The notes beneath the pieces were generated by a model. It was not told the DNA's origin. It was given only the letters and a program-made list of their open reading frames with translations, and searched no databases. The position numbers were made by a program, and so were the translations under genes. Positions 35,332-43,916 of a stretch of 64,000 nt of DNA are shown here, piece after piece. Numbering within the stretch: position 1 is the first letter of the stretch; each line of letters opens with the position of its first letter. The stretch is taken from NCBI RefSeq assembly GCF_004005565.1, contig NZ_SADD01000001.1, positions 1,116,001-1,180,000 on the forward strand, written 5' to 3'. This DNA comes from Lujinxingia sediminis (lineage in GTDB: Bacteria; Myxococcota_A; Bradymonadia; Bradymonadales; Bradymonadaceae).

Positions 35332-35874
35332 ATGACGACACGCGAGCGCCCGAGCTTTGATCCGGGTGAATACACCGGCCTGATTGTCGTGCCTCGCGTC
35401 GAGCTCGCGCTCGACGGCGAGGCGGCAACGCTGCATCTGGGGCGTGCGCTCGGGCGTGGGTTGCACGAGCGTGGTGAGGGGTTTCTGGGGCTTGTGGGCG
35501 ACCTCGGCGCGGGCAAGACGACCTTGATCAAGGGGCTGGCCGAAGGCATGAGCATCGCTCCCGACGAAGTCTCAAGTCCCACCTATGCACTGGTTCAGGA
35601 GTACGGACGCGATGCGGAACTCGTGCATATGGATCTCTACCGGCTTGAGCATGTCGATGATCTTGAGTCCCTGGCCTACTGGGACTACATCGACCGCCCC
35701 GAGACGTTGGTCTGCGTGGAGTGGCTCGATCGCATCCCCCATGCCTGGCCCGGGCAGGGCGTGATCGTGGAGCTTGGGCACCGGGGCGAAGGCCGCCAGG
35801 CCCGCATCTTTGCCAGTGAAGCGTTTGGATCGCTGGTCGATCGCGTCGGCTCCAAATTCGACGATATCACCTGA
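35332..35874 (+). CDS. tsaE: tRNA threonylcarbamoyladenosine biosynthesis ATPase TsaE
   Basis: TsaE (YjeE) is the ATPase needed for t6A37 tRNA modification with TsaB, TsaD and TsaC. 180 residues. The P-loop GDLGAGKTTLIKGLAEGM is near residue 60, followed by the switch VSSPTYALVQEY, HMDLYRLE and LVCVEWLDR. The start is ATG 35332 after AGGTGG; an upstream frame from 35269 overlaps the pseudokinase. About 35 extra N-terminal residues are present compared with the usual 150. Confidence 0.93.
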   Translation: MTTRERPSFDPGEYTGLIVVPRVELALDGEAATLHLGRALGRGLHERGEGFLGLVGDLGAGKTTLIKGLAEGMSIAPDEVSSPTYALVQEYGRDAELVHMDLYRLEHVDDLESLAYWDYIDRPETLVCVEWLDRIPHAWPGQGVIVELGHRGEGRQARIFASEAFGSLVDRVGSKFDDIT

Positions 35875-35886
35875 AGGATTTCCCCC

Positions 35887-36360
35887 ATGAGCGCGACCCC
35901 CAACGACACCCCGACCCCCCAGGCGGAGGTGGTGCTGCCGGTGCCTGCCCGACGTAAGATCGAGGCCCGCCTTCGCACCCGCTACCACGCCTACCTTCGC
36001 CCCGGTGAGCGCATCGCGCTGGAGGTGGAGGAAGAAGACGACTTTGTATTTGGCCGTCTCAAACTTACCAGCGCCGATAAGCGTTTTGCCCTGGAGCTTG
36101 AAGGCGCAGCCATCATTCAAGACCAGGACGCAGCTTTTATCGCGGCGACCTCGCCACGCGATCGTTTGCTGGCCGTGATCGAATTTCTGGCCGATCAGCT
36201 CAACGACTACTTCCGGGTGCAACGCAACCAGCGTTTTCATCTGGACTGGCGTAAACACCCGTGCAGCGGGCTTACGGTGCGTTTCCGCGGCATTGAGCGC
36301 TCACCCGAGTTGGAAGCGCGGGCCGATCGCCTTCTGGGAGAGACGTCGGAGGAGTTTTGA
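35887..36360 (+). CDS. Conserved-looking hypothetical protein
   Basis: A 157-residue cytoplasmic protein of unknown function. Features: an N-terminal Pro/Thr linker, basic PARRKIEARLRTRYH, an alternating strand pattern (FVFGRLKLTS, RFALELEG) and HLDWRKHPCSGLTVRFRG. No motif allows assignment. GAAGGA upstream supports the ATG; it is 12 bp after tsaE and overlaps the CPBP start by 4 bp. Confidence 0.55.
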   Translation: MSATPNDTPTPQAEVVLPVPARRKIEARLRTRYHAYLRPGERIALEVEEEDDFVFGRLKLTSADKRFALELEGAAIIQDQDAAFIAATSPRDRLLAVIEFLADQLNDYFRVQRNQRFHLDWRKHPCSGLTVRFRGIERSPELEARADRLLGETSEEF

Positions 36361-37007
36361 GTCAGCGACCGGATGAGCCTCAACCGGGTGCCGCACCCGG
36401 GGTCCTGGCAGCGCTGATCTTCTACGGCGGGATGCTGGGCGTGGCCTGGCTCCTGGGCGTGGTGTGGCTGGACTTAAATCTGCTGGTCTGGCCTGAGAAG
36501 GTGCAGGGAACCACCGCGATGCACGCTGTACTGGGCGCGGGAGTGGGGCTGGGAGCCGTCGTCGCATCGCGTCTTGTGGAGCGGTACACCACCTGGGGTC
36601 GTAAGCTCGGAGCTGGGTTCGGGGCTATGCTGGGGGCAATGTCCCCGGGGCAGATTCAAGTTCTGGCGTTGACCAGCGGCGTAGCCGAAGAGATTTTTTT
36701 TCGCGGTTTTTTGCAGCAGGCCTTCAGCACAGCCGGTTGGTCGGGGGCCTATGGCGAGTGGGTGGGGCTTGGGCTTGCGAGCATTGTTTTCGGGCTTATT
36801 CATATCGGTCCAGAGCGCGAGACCTTCCGTCCCTGGACGTATATGGCGTTGGGACTCGGGGCGCTCTTCGGGCTGATGTATCTTTATACCGGATCGGTAC
36901 TTGGGCCGGTGATCGCGCATATTACGATCAACTACTTTAATCTGGAGCATATCTCCCGGCAGGCGCAGACGTCTGCTGAGAACTCCAGTCCCGAGGATGA
37001 GCGATGA
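36357..37007 (+). CDS. CPBP-family intramembrane glutamic protease
   Basis: A 216-residue polytopic membrane protein of the CAAX protease and bacteriocin-processing (CPBP/Abi) family. Motif 1 is EEIFFRGFLQQ (about residue 110), motif 2 is FGLIHIG and motif 3 is HITINYFN, so the proposed active-site Glu-Glu, His and His are present. It starts at TTG 36357, overlapping the upstream stop (TTGA), with GGAGG upstream. Substrate unknown. Confidence 0.85.
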   Translation: MSQRPDEPQPGAAPGVLAALIFYGGMLGVAWLLGVVWLDLNLLVWPEKVQGTTAMHAVLGAGVGLGAVVASRLVERYTTWGRKLGAGFGAMLGAMSPGQIQVLALTSGVAEEIFFRGFLQQAFSTAGWSGAYGEWVGLGLASIVFGLIHIGPERETFRPWTYMALGLGALFGLMYLYTGSVLGPVIAHITINYFNLEHISRQAQTSAENSSPEDER

Positions 37008-37246
37008 ACCCGGTGGTGGTGATCACGACGGTACAACCAGGGCTGATCTTCTGGATTGCGACGATCGCGCTCTTTCTAGGCATCGCACTGGCGGCGATCG
37101 TCTCACCGGGACGGCGTTGGTTCGAGCTGACGGTGATTCTCGCGCTGGCGATGCTTCTTTTCGGCGCAGCCGGGTTTGCCTTCACCCAGCTGGTATTGGG
37201 CTATGACGTTGTGGTGGTCGACGCGATCGCCACCATGCGCGGCTAG
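37004..37246 (+). CDS. Small two-helix membrane protein
   Basis: An 80-residue protein with two hydrophobic helices (LIFWIATIALFLGIALAAIV and LTVILALAMLLFGAAGFAF) separated by a short basic loop. It overlaps the CPBP stop by 4 bp (ATGA) and ends the + strand gene series that faces the DUF2400-like gene (convergent, 21-bp gap). The family is unknown. Confidence 0.55.
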   Translation: MNPVVVITTVQPGLIFWIATIALFLGIALAAIVSPGRRWFELTVILALAMLLFGAAGFAFTQLVLGYDVVVVDAIATMRG

Positions 37247-37267
37247 CTTCCAGGGCGGGGGCGACGC

Positions 37268-38146
37268 TCAGAGCGTGCACGCGTCCTCAATCGGGCATCC
37301 GGGGCAATGATCCTCGGAGCGCCGGTGGATGCAGCGCCGCCCGATGCCCAGGTGGCAGAGCGCGAAGTCATATTTGAGAGGATCTTCGGGGTCGAGCGCC
37401 GCCAGCCTTTCGGAGACCTCAACGGCTGCCCGGGCATCCAGGCTCTTGCGGGAGAGAAGTCCCAGGTAGCGGCAGAGACGGCTTGTGTGGGTGTCCAGGG
37501 GCATCACCAATGCGTGCGGGGCAAGCGATGGCCACAGTCCCAGGTCGATGCCATCGGGGCCACGGCTCATCCAGCGAAAAAACAGGTGCAGGCGCTTGCA
37601 GGTGCTGCCATCGGCCGGATCGGGCAGCAGGTAGCGAAACCCACGGGTGAGTTCCCGACGGTGGCGACGCTGGCGCAGGGTTTGTACGAAGTGGGAGGCG
37701 GCCTGCAGGTGATGCGCCCTGGCGAGCGTGCCTGCGTCCTCAGGGCGATCGGTGTCGTGGGGAATGCGGGCGCGGTAGAGCGCCTGGAGGCTTCCCTCCC
37801 GGCGTAGTGTGATCCCAAGCGCGACCGCGAGATCCGCCAGATCCTCGCCGCGGGTCATGCGGTAGGTGAACGCCGGCCACCGGGTCACAAGATCTTCCAG
37901 TGGGGTCACCCGGAGCGTGTGGGCGGGGTGGGGGCCAAGAGGCGCCAGTGCCTGCACGATCGCATTGCGCAACACCTTGACCTGTCCGTAGGCCAGAGAG
38001 CTGGCAAAGAGCGCGGCCACTTCCCGGTCGTCGTCGTTTTCGTACTCCCAGACCCGACCCACAGGATCGTGGTCGCGACGGGCGAGGTGGTCGCATTCGG
38101 CGATTGTTTCTTCAAGCAGGGCTTTAAGTATGGGGGCGTTTTTCAT
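37268..38146 (-). CDS. TIGR02757/DUF2400-family protein, DNA glycosylase-like
   Basis: A 292-residue cytoplasmic protein. RLHLFFRWMSRGPDGIDLGLW and VMPLDTHTSRLCRYLGL match TIGR02757 (DUF2400) signatures. PLDTHTSRL resembles the catalytic-Asp loop of endonuclease III (VDTHxxR), and the C-terminus C-x8-C-x2-C-x5-C resembles its [4Fe-4S] loop. A helix-hairpin-helix glycosylase relative is plausible; the family function is not established. It is convergent with the small membrane protein gene and divergent from the ribbon-helix-helix gene. Confidence 0.75.
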   Translation of the reverse strand: MKNAPILKALLEETIAECDHLARRDHDPVGRVWEYENDDDREVAALFASSLAYGQVKVLRNAIVQALAPLGPHPAHTLRVTPLEDLVTRWPAFTYRMTRGEDLADLAVALGITLRREGSLQALYRARIPHDTDRPEDAGTLARAHHLQAASHFVQTLRQRRHRRELTRGFRYLLPDPADGSTCKRLHLFFRWMSRGPDGIDLGLWPSLAPHALVMPLDTHTSRLCRYLGLLSRKSLDARAAVEVSERLAALDPEDPLKYDFALCHLGIGRRCIHRRSEDHCPGCPIEDACTL

Positions 38147-38195
38147 GGAAATTCGGTGTGAGAATGAAGGCGAGAAATTCTTTTAGACAAAATTT

Positions 38196-38223
38196 TTGAC
38201 CCTCGGCCAGCCTCGCATAGGGT
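38196..38223 (+). promoter_or_regulatory. Predicted promoter of the ribbon-helix-helix gene
   Basis: TTGACC (38196-38201), 16-bp spacer, TAGGGT (38218-38223), in the divergent gap with DUF2400. An AT-rich stretch just upstream (38176-38197) may act as an UP-like element. The same -35/-10 pair is seen at 6592-6621. Confidence 0.5.
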
Positions 38224-38305
38224 GTGCCTTCGATGTGGGAGAGGCGCGGTGGAACGCGGCCTCACCCTGGCACCCGACGATGCGCCCGAAGTCACGGAGG
38301 ACTCA

Positions 38306-38503
38306 ATGGCCACCAAAAAGAAGATGACCCTGTACCTGCCCGAAGAGCTTCTCAATGAGATGCGGCAGGAGGCCCTTCGCCAGGATCGCTCGTTGAGCTG
38401 GATCATGGAAGCTGCCTGGAAGGTCGCTCGGGAGCGACTTCGTGAGATGCCCGGGGTCGAGGAGCTCTACGAAGACTACGAAGACTACGAGGCCGCCAGC
38501 TAA
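38306..38503 (+). CDS. TIGR04563-like ribbon-helix-helix regulatory protein
   Basis: A 65-residue protein: KKMTLYLPEELLNEMRQEALRQDRSLSWIMEAAWKVAR is a ribbon-helix-helix DNA-binding unit, here in the form seen in the TIGR04563 family of deltaproteobacteria. The C-terminus is acidic (YEDYEDYEAAS, from a near-exact DNA repeat). GGAGG precedes ATG 38306. A paralogue lies at 55714-55905. Predicted DNA-binding dimer; target unknown. Confidence 0.8.
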   Translation: MATKKKMTLYLPEELLNEMRQEALRQDRSLSWIMEAAWKVARERLREMPGVEELYEDYEDYEAAS

Positions 38504-38535
38504 GCGGACCTTGAGAACGTGCATGACGCAGGGAT

Positions 38536-38574
38536 GGGCCGCCGGGGCGATTGCGCCTGAGCGGCCCTTCGTTT
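38536..38574 (+). terminator. Probable terminator after the ribbon-helix-helix gene
   Basis: Arms GGGCCGC (38536-38542) and GCGGCCC (38561-38567) enclose a second pairing GGCG/CGCC around ATTG. The tail TTCGTTT is T-rich but interrupted. Confidence 0.45.
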
Positions 38575-38619
38575 ATGGAAGAGGCATCGTTAAGCGTGCA
38601 TTCCTTCCGATCCGACGAG

Positions 38620-39054
38620 ATGCCCATGGCCGAAAAGACCCCGCCGAGTTCGACCGCGTTGAGTCCGCGTGAGCAACGCCTCCAGAGCGTGACGCGTAAG
38701 GCGCGGCGACTGGGTTATGTGTTGTTTTTCGGAACTGCGGTGCTGGTCTTTTTACCGATTACCATCGGGGCTTTCAGCGGACTTCGCTCCGGGCAAGTCT
38801 GGGATCCATTTACCGGAGAGCAGGTCGGGGCCACCTCGGTGGAGCATGATTGCCGGCAGGGCGCCACCGGGCTTTTGATGGAGGCCGGCCGCCTCACGAC
38901 GTTGAGCGCGTCCTGGGAGAATCGCCATCGCCGCTGGGTGACCCGCTGTAAGGGTGAGGAGCCTGTGGCCTTCTCGATGTTGCGCAGCGCCCGCAGTGAG
39001 CTTCGGCGGGGAGAGTCTGAAACGGCTCCAGATCCAGAAGTTAAGATGGACTAA
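38620..39054 (+). CDS. Single-pass membrane protein, hypothetical
   Basis: A 144-residue protein with one membrane helix (LGYVLFFGTAVLVFLPITIGAF) after a 30-residue cytoplasmic tail; the rest has two or three cysteines. Family unknown. Candidate starts are ATG 38620, 38626 and 38575; 38620 is used because GACGAG precedes it. It is convergent with the lipoprotein gene at 39051, overlapping it by 4 bp at the 3' ends. Confidence 0.55.
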   Translation: MPMAEKTPPSSTALSPREQRLQSVTRKARRLGYVLFFGTAVLVFLPITIGAFSGLRSGQVWDPFTGEQVGATSVEHDCRQGATGLLMEAGRLTTLSASWENRHRRWVTRCKGEEPVAFSMLRSARSELRRGESETAPDPEVKMD

Positions 39055-40625
39055 CGCAGCTCTTCGAGCGCAGGTGCCGGTACGATGAGTTGGTAGCGGC
39101 CGCTGGTATCGGTGCGGCCCTCGGCAAGGATCTCGCCAGTTTCGGGGTGTGTGAGCTGTACAGTGATGGCGCCGGTGCTGTACTGCGGATGCTCAAGCTG
39201 TCCACGAACGATTGTGGGGGCAGCCAGGCGCCAGAGCAGGGTGGGGCTCTGGGCGTTTGCGCTGAAGGTTTCGACCTGGCGCGGCTGCCCCAGATTTGCC
39301 GGAGGTACGATCGTGACGCGGTAATCTCCGGCGGGAAGTCGTGCCGACCAGCTGCCATCATCGAGCGTCGCGATGCTTCGGGAGAAGTCCGACCTCTGGA
39401 GGGGCTCCATGCGAAGGCGCGCTGACGCAACCGGCGCGCCGCTACTGTCGACGACACGACCGGAGAGCTCAGGTCGGGCATCGAGTTCCACCGTCGTGCT
39501 CAGGCCTTCGAGAAGGTTCGTCTCGATGGTGGTCGCTTCCAGGGCACTCTCGGCCGGCGGACGGACCCGCAATGCATACGTCCCGGCGAGCAGCCGGGCG
39601 CGGGCTCGGCCCCCGGAATCGACCGGGATGGGCAGCAGCAGCTCTCCGATGCCCAGGGGCGCTCGAGCCTCAATCGCATAGGTTGACCAATCTTCTGGCT
39701 CGAAGTGCGTCGCGCTCTGCAGTCTGACCTCCAGCTGAAGCAACTCGATGAGCCAGTTGCCCAGGTGAAAGCGCCCCGAGTCGCTCTCGGGGCCAAACGC
39801 GTCTTCAAAGGTCGCCTGCGGGATCAGTGCGTCGGGCTGCGCCGGGCTGACACGAAGGTCATAGCTACGAGCGTCGTCCGGCGCGAGCAGCGTAAAATCA
39901 CCAAGACCATTGGTGATCGCGGTGGAGGTGGTCTGGCGAGATTCGGGGTCGATGCCGATGACCCGCGCGCCTTGCACGGGAAGATCGAGGAGGTCGAGCG
40001 GAAGTCCGGAACGTCGGACCAGGCGACCGCGGAGCTCTCGGAGCTGGGAGGTTGGTGGTACATCAAGGGTACGTGCACCATCCTCCTCCACCGAGAGCGT
40101 GCCCAGATCGTAGCGCGGCAAGTCGCCGCCATCCGGGACCAGGATGATCGCGTAGTCACCGCGTCCCAGCCGGAGGGTGGTGCGACCCCCGATCACGCTG
40201 CCCTGGGGCTGCGCTTCGGAGAAACTCTCTTCGGGAATGGCCACAAGGGTGGCGCTGCGCTCCGGCGAGATCCCCTCGACATGAAGTTCGAGGGTGACGA
40301 GCTCTTCGACCGCCACCGAGGTACCGCTCACCGGCCAGGCCTGGGCGCTGATCTTTTGCGGGGCGATGTTCGACGCGCTTGATGGCAGGATGGTCAACCC
40401 GTAGCGCAGCGTGGCCTCCGCGACCGGCACCACGCAAAGCTCAAGCTCGCATCGCCGCTCCGGGGGGCACTCTGCGTCGCTTCGGCATTCACCGTAGAGC
40501 ACCGTCTGCTCATCGTCAGGAACCTGGGGCTCAGCCGGCTCGCGGGGGCCACAGGCCGCTGCGCAGAGTCCTGTAAGCAGGCTCACAAACATCCAGGTGG
40601 GAAGCGTGGAAGCCTGGGAACGCAT
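39051..40625 (-). CDS. Carboxypeptidase-regulatory-like lipoprotein
   Basis: A 524-residue lipoprotein. The start is ATG 40625, 5 bp after the upstream stop; the signal sequence ends at AAAC. A Cys-rich knot (YGECRSDAECPPERRCELELC) follows, then several Ig-like beta-sandwich domains of CarboxypepD_reg type, with repeats such as RGRLVRRSGLPLDLLDLPVQGARV, LSGRVVDSSGAPVASARLRM and RGQLEHPQYSTGAITVQL. These modules usually bind or space extracellular domains. It is the last gene of the minus-strand signalling cassette. Confidence 0.75.
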   Translation of the reverse strand: MRSQASTLPTWMFVSLLTGLCAAACGPREPAEPQVPDDEQTVLYGECRSDAECPPERRCELELCVVPVAEATLRYGLTILPSSASNIAPQKISAQAWPVSGTSVAVEELVTLELHVEGISPERSATLVAIPEESFSEAQPQGSVIGGRTTLRLGRGDYAIILVPDGGDLPRYDLGTLSVEEDGARTLDVPPTSQLRELRGRLVRRSGLPLDLLDLPVQGARVIGIDPESRQTTSTAITNGLGDFTLLAPDDARSYDLRVSPAQPDALIPQATFEDAFGPESDSGRFHLGNWLIELLQLEVRLQSATHFEPEDWSTYAIEARAPLGIGELLLPIPVDSGGRARARLLAGTYALRVRPPAESALEATTIETNLLEGLSTTVELDARPELSGRVVDSSGAPVASARLRMEPLQRSDFSRSIATLDDGSWSARLPAGDYRVTIVPPANLGQPRQVETFSANAQSPTLLWRLAAPTIVRGQLEHPQYSTGAITVQLTHPETGEILAEGRTDTSGRYQLIVPAPALEELR

Positions 40626-40630
40626 CGTCT

Positions 40631-41200
40631 TCACAGCACCTCCGTGCACAGGCCGGGCCGAAAGCGCAGCTTCCAGCTATGCGAAACCATGAACCCGCCC
40701 GGGGCGACTTCGACCTCCGAGCCGGTCACGCGCACAAAGCGCCGGTCGGCCACGATAAGCCAGATCGTTTCATCGTCTGTGTCCCGAAGGCGTACGCTGC
40801 ACGGATCGATGCGTGTGGTCACACGCTCATAGACGTGAAAGATCTCGCGATGGCGGGGATCGCCCGGGACTGCGACGACCTCGGCCTGCTCCAGCAGGCC
40901 GCTGTGTTCGCCCATCCAGACATAGTAAAGCGCGTCTTCTTCATTCGGGTCGAAGAGGCCTTCGGCCGCCAGTGTGATCTCGCGCGCCGTCTCGACACGC
41001 ACCACGTCGAGGGCCGGTGAGACGAAGTCGCGATCGATAAAGGGGGGCAGGTTCACGGGGGCTTCCTCCACATGCAGCGGCGATCCAACGCAGCCACTGA
41101 GTAGCAAAGCCCATGCCACGGACGCATAAGGACGACATCGTGGCGTGTCGTGCACGTCGTTCACATCAACATTTCCTGGAGGGGCTTTACGCTCGGACAT
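40631..41200 (-). CDS. Predicted lipoprotein
   Basis: A 189-residue protein. A 20-residue charged N-region precedes PYASVAWALLLSGC, so lipobox LSGC gives a lipid-anchored mature protein of about 153 residues. A shorter start may exist in the N-region. The mature part is mostly beta (DALYYVWMGEHSG, ETIWLIVADRRFVRVTG). No family is recognised. It lies 5 bp after the sigma54 activator and 5 bp before the next lipoprotein gene. Confidence 0.65.
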   Translation of the reverse strand: MSERKAPPGNVDVNDVHDTPRCRPYASVAWALLLSGCVGSPLHVEEAPVNLPPFIDRDFVSPALDVVRVETAREITLAAEGLFDPNEEDALYYVWMGEHSGLLEQAEVVAVPGDPRHREIFHVYERVTTRIDPCSVRLRDTDDETIWLIVADRRFVRVTGSEVEVAPGGFMVSHSWKLRFRPGLCTEVL

Positions 41201-41205
41201 GGATG

Positions 41206-42966
41206 TCAGGCCTTCTCCAGATATCGGAAAATTGTGCGCGGATCGACGTCGAGATCGCGCGCGGTCTGGCTGCGGTTGCCTCCGTTTCGCTCCAGAGTCT
41301 CCAGGATATAGGTCAGGGCGAAGGCCTCTTTGGCTTCGGCCAGCGAGCGACGTTGTGGGAGCGCGCTCTCTTCGAGCTCCAGGTCTGCGGGCGTCAGCGC
41401 GGGACCGCTGGCCAGGATTAACGCGCGTTTGATGCGATTCTCAAGCTGGCGCACGTTGCCAGGCCAGTTGTAGCGACGCAACGCCTCGCGACAGCTCGCG
41501 CTGAGAGGACGCGACGGGACGCCCAGCTCTGGTGCCAGGCGCTCGATCAGGAAGTTCGCCAGTAGCATCACATCGCCGCCTCGCTTGCGTAGGGGCGGCA
41601 GCTGCAACTCCACCACGTTGAGGCGGTAATAGAGATCCTCGCGAAAACTCCTGTTGGCAACGGCTTCATGGAGATCGACATGAGTGGCCGCAAGCACCCG
41701 AAAGTCGAGCTCCTCCGGGGTATTGGAGCCGACGCGCGTGACGCAATGCTCCTGAAGCACCCGCAACAGCTTCACCTGCAGCGCTGCAGGCATCTCGCCG
41801 ATCTCATCGAGAAAGAGCGTGCCGCGGTGGGCGGCGTGAAACTTCCCGTCCCGGCGGGCGGTGGCGCCGGTGAACGCGCCTCGTACGTGACCGAAAAGTT
41901 CGCTCTCGAGAAGATGTTCCGGGATCGCGCCGCAGTTGATCGTGATGAAGGGGCCATCGGCCCGTGGACTGCGGCGATGAATCTCGTGCGCGATAAGTTC
42001 TTTGCCCGTGCCGGTTTCGCCGGTGATCAGCACGCTGACCGAGGCTGGCGCGACACGCTCGACAGCCTGAAAGATCGCCTGCATCGCCTTGCTGGCTCCA
42101 ATCACCGAACCGAAACGTTGGTTGCGCAACCGGCCGCGCAGCGCGTTGCGGTCATGCTCAAGCGCATCGGCGTGCAGCGCGCTGGCGATCATCAGGCTGG
42201 CCCATGAGGCAAAGACCTGCAGAAGCTCCAGATCGACCTCGGCGAAGTATCCGGTAGGGCGGTCATCGCCCACGTAGATCAAGCCGAGCAGCTCACCATG
42301 GGCGAAAAGCGGAAGGCAGAGCACGCTGGAGAGCTCCAGATCGACCACGGACTGGGCACCTTCAAACGCGTCTTCGTTGCGCACATCGGCGATGATCAGC
42401 GGGCGGCGGCTGGCGATGGCATGGCCGATGATCGAGTCTGAGAGGTGGAGGTGGGCGTTCTCCAGGGCGGTCGCGTCGACGCTGCGCGCCACCGGGACAC
42501 TCCATCGCCCATCGCGAGCCAGGATGACAAAGCCCTTCTGCCCCTCGCTGAGCTCCAGCACAGCGTCGAGCAGGTGCTCAAGTACCCCGGTGACGCTATG
42601 GGTTCCTGAGAGGCGCGCAGCCAGGGCGCGCAGATGCTCCAGACCGCGGGGGCCCCGTGGGGCCAGGACGTTGAGCGGGGTCTCAAGGAGTACGAACTCC
42701 AGCTCAGTCTCACCGATGGTCAGGCGATCGCCGTGGCAAAGGGTGTGCTCGCGGCGCTTCTTGCCGTTGATCATCACAGTGTGCTTACGAGCTGTGGTTC
42801 GCAGCACGAAGGCGCTCGCGTCGAGCTGAATCGTGGCGTGATGCTCGACCACATCGGAGCCGAGCAGGCAGATGTCGTTGGCCAGCGCGCTCCCCACCGT
42901 CGTCAGGCGTTCGCTCAACAACCAGATGCGCGGCTCGATGCTGCCGATGACGCGAAGAAGAGCCAT
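41206..42966 (-). CDS. FHA-GAF-AAA sigma54-dependent transcriptional activator
   Basis: A 586-residue enhancer-binding protein. FHA-like domain (1-95), GAF domain (about 110-265), AAA+ domain (about 285-510) with Walker A GETGTGKE (316-323), the sigma54 loop GAFTGA (363-368) and Walker B TLFLDEIGE (383-391), then a Fis-type HTH (about 545-586, NRSQTARDLDVDPRTIF). The FHA-like domain has VGSALAND where GR is expected and EHHA where SxxH is expected, so canonical phosphothreonine binding is doubtful. It lies downstream of the STPK and membrane protein genes in one orientation; control of nearby genes by the kinase is inferred. Confidence 0.92.
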   Translation of the reverse strand: MALLRVIGSIEPRIWLLSERLTTVGSALANDICLLGSDVVEHHATIQLDASAFVLRTTARKHTVMINGKKRREHTLCHGDRLTIGETELEFVLLETPLNVLAPRGPRGLEHLRALAARLSGTHSVTGVLEHLLDAVLELSEGQKGFVILARDGRWSVPVARSVDATALENAHLHLSDSIIGHAIASRRPLIIADVRNEDAFEGAQSVVDLELSSVLCLPLFAHGELLGLIYVGDDRPTGYFAEVDLELLQVFASWASLMIASALHADALEHDRNALRGRLRNQRFGSVIGASKAMQAIFQAVERVAPASVSVLITGETGTGKELIAHEIHRRSPRADGPFITINCGAIPEHLLESELFGHVRGAFTGATARRDGKFHAAHRGTLFLDEIGEMPAALQVKLLRVLQEHCVTRVGSNTPEELDFRVLAATHVDLHEAVANRSFREDLYYRLNVVELQLPPLRKRGGDVMLLANFLIERLAPELGVPSRPLSASCREALRRYNWPGNVRQLENRIKRALILASGPALTPADLELEESALPQRRSLAEAKEAFALTYILETLERNGGNRSQTARDLDVDPRTIFRYLEKA

Positions 42967-43034
42967 AACGTTACCGTGTCACAGAGTGGAAATGACGTCA
43001 GATAAGTGAACATGAATCAGGCCGGTCGGCATCT

Positions 43035-43916
43035 TTAATCGGAAACGTCGCGCAGCTCCGCAGGGGGCGACTCCAGGGTGCGAAGCGCTACATCCTTGGC
43101 CTCAAAATGATAGAACGACTCGCCCGCGCCCACCGCCCAGCTTAACGCGGCGACTGCCAGCCCGGTCCACTGCAGGTTTTGCCAGCGGCGAGCCTCCTCG
43201 TGGGTCGCTGCCGGAATGAGGCCTCGTGAGTCTCGGAGCGACTCCACCTGCCAGAAGCCGATGAGGTTGACTGCCAGGCCGAGCACCTGAGTGGCTGCCA
43301 CGATGGAGCCGCGGATCGGATGTCCGTTCTGAAACTGACCGGCCCCCATCGGCAGGAGCGTCACCCATGGCGAACGGTGTGTGATACGGCGCTCGACGTA
43401 GATCAATGATGAGGCGTCGGGCGTAGCCGAGCTGCTTCCAGGAAGAGGAAGGCGAGTTGCCAGCGTGCGTTGCAATGCGATCAGGTCAGCGGGGAATACC
43501 AGGGGATCGAGCGTGTGCTCGGGATCCTCCAGAAGTGCGACCTGAAGCTGCGCTCGGGAGTGGGCCATCAGCTCAGACGTGCGTGTGGCGTCGCTCAGCG
43601 TCTGGCTCTCGAAGTAAAGGCCAAGCGCAAGCAATGACCTTGCTTGCGCGCGATCCCGGGGTGGAAGTGCCCGAAATGCATCGGTGTCGATATAGGGGGA
43701 AAGCAGGGGACGAAGCTGCTCGAATTCGGCACGCTGAAGCGCGGCCAGGGCCTTTGTTAATGGAGGTTCTTCAAGTAACGCTTCAGGTGTGGTGTGGGGC
43801 AGCTCCTGAGCCCGGACAGGTAGAGTGAGGCCCAGCAGCGTCACAAGCGTCACCGAAAAGAGTGCAACTCGTCGACCGTAGGTAGTGTGGTCAGCGTGGT
43901 GGGTCGGTATCGCCAA
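43035..43916 (-). CDS. Secreted/membrane protein of the kinase cassette
   Basis: A 293-residue protein with a signal peptide (ALFSVTLVTLLGLTLPVRAQ). A helical, TPR-like middle (residues 40-150) is followed by two hydrophobic segments with the myxobacterial pattern MGAGQFQNGHPIRGSIVAATQ, reminiscent of DUF5683-type proteins. The start overlaps the kinase gene by 26 bp, which couples them. Function unknown; an envelope partner of the kinase is an inference. Confidence 0.65.
   Translation of the reverse strand: MAIPTHHADHTTYGRRVALFSVTLVTLLGLTLPVRAQELPHTTPEALLEEPPLTKALAALQRAEFEQLRPLLSPYIDTDAFRALPPRDRAQARSLLALGLYFESQTLSDATRTSELMAHSRAQLQVALLEDPEHTLDPLVFPADLIALQRTLATRLPLPGSSSATPDASSLIYVERRITHRSPWVTLLPMGAGQFQNGHPIRGSIVAATQVLGLAVNLIGFWQVESLRDSRGLIPAATHEEARRWQNLQWTGLAVAALSWAVGAGESFYHFEAKDVALRTLESPPAELRDVSD

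Noticed and set aside
38268-38284. TGGCAC...GC site upstream of the ribbon-helix-helix gene, resembling a sigma54 promoter.
   Set aside because: GG and GC are 11 bp apart, not 10, and the downstream TTGC is poorly matched.
38461-38500. Tandem repeat GAAGACTAC in the ribbon-helix-helix gene.
   Set aside because: It merely encodes an acidic tail (YEDYEDYE); no regulatory role needed.
43035-43060. Terminator at the end of the membrane protein gene inside the cassette.
   Set aside because: The 68-bp gap to the activator gene (42967-43034) contains no stable stem followed by T residues.
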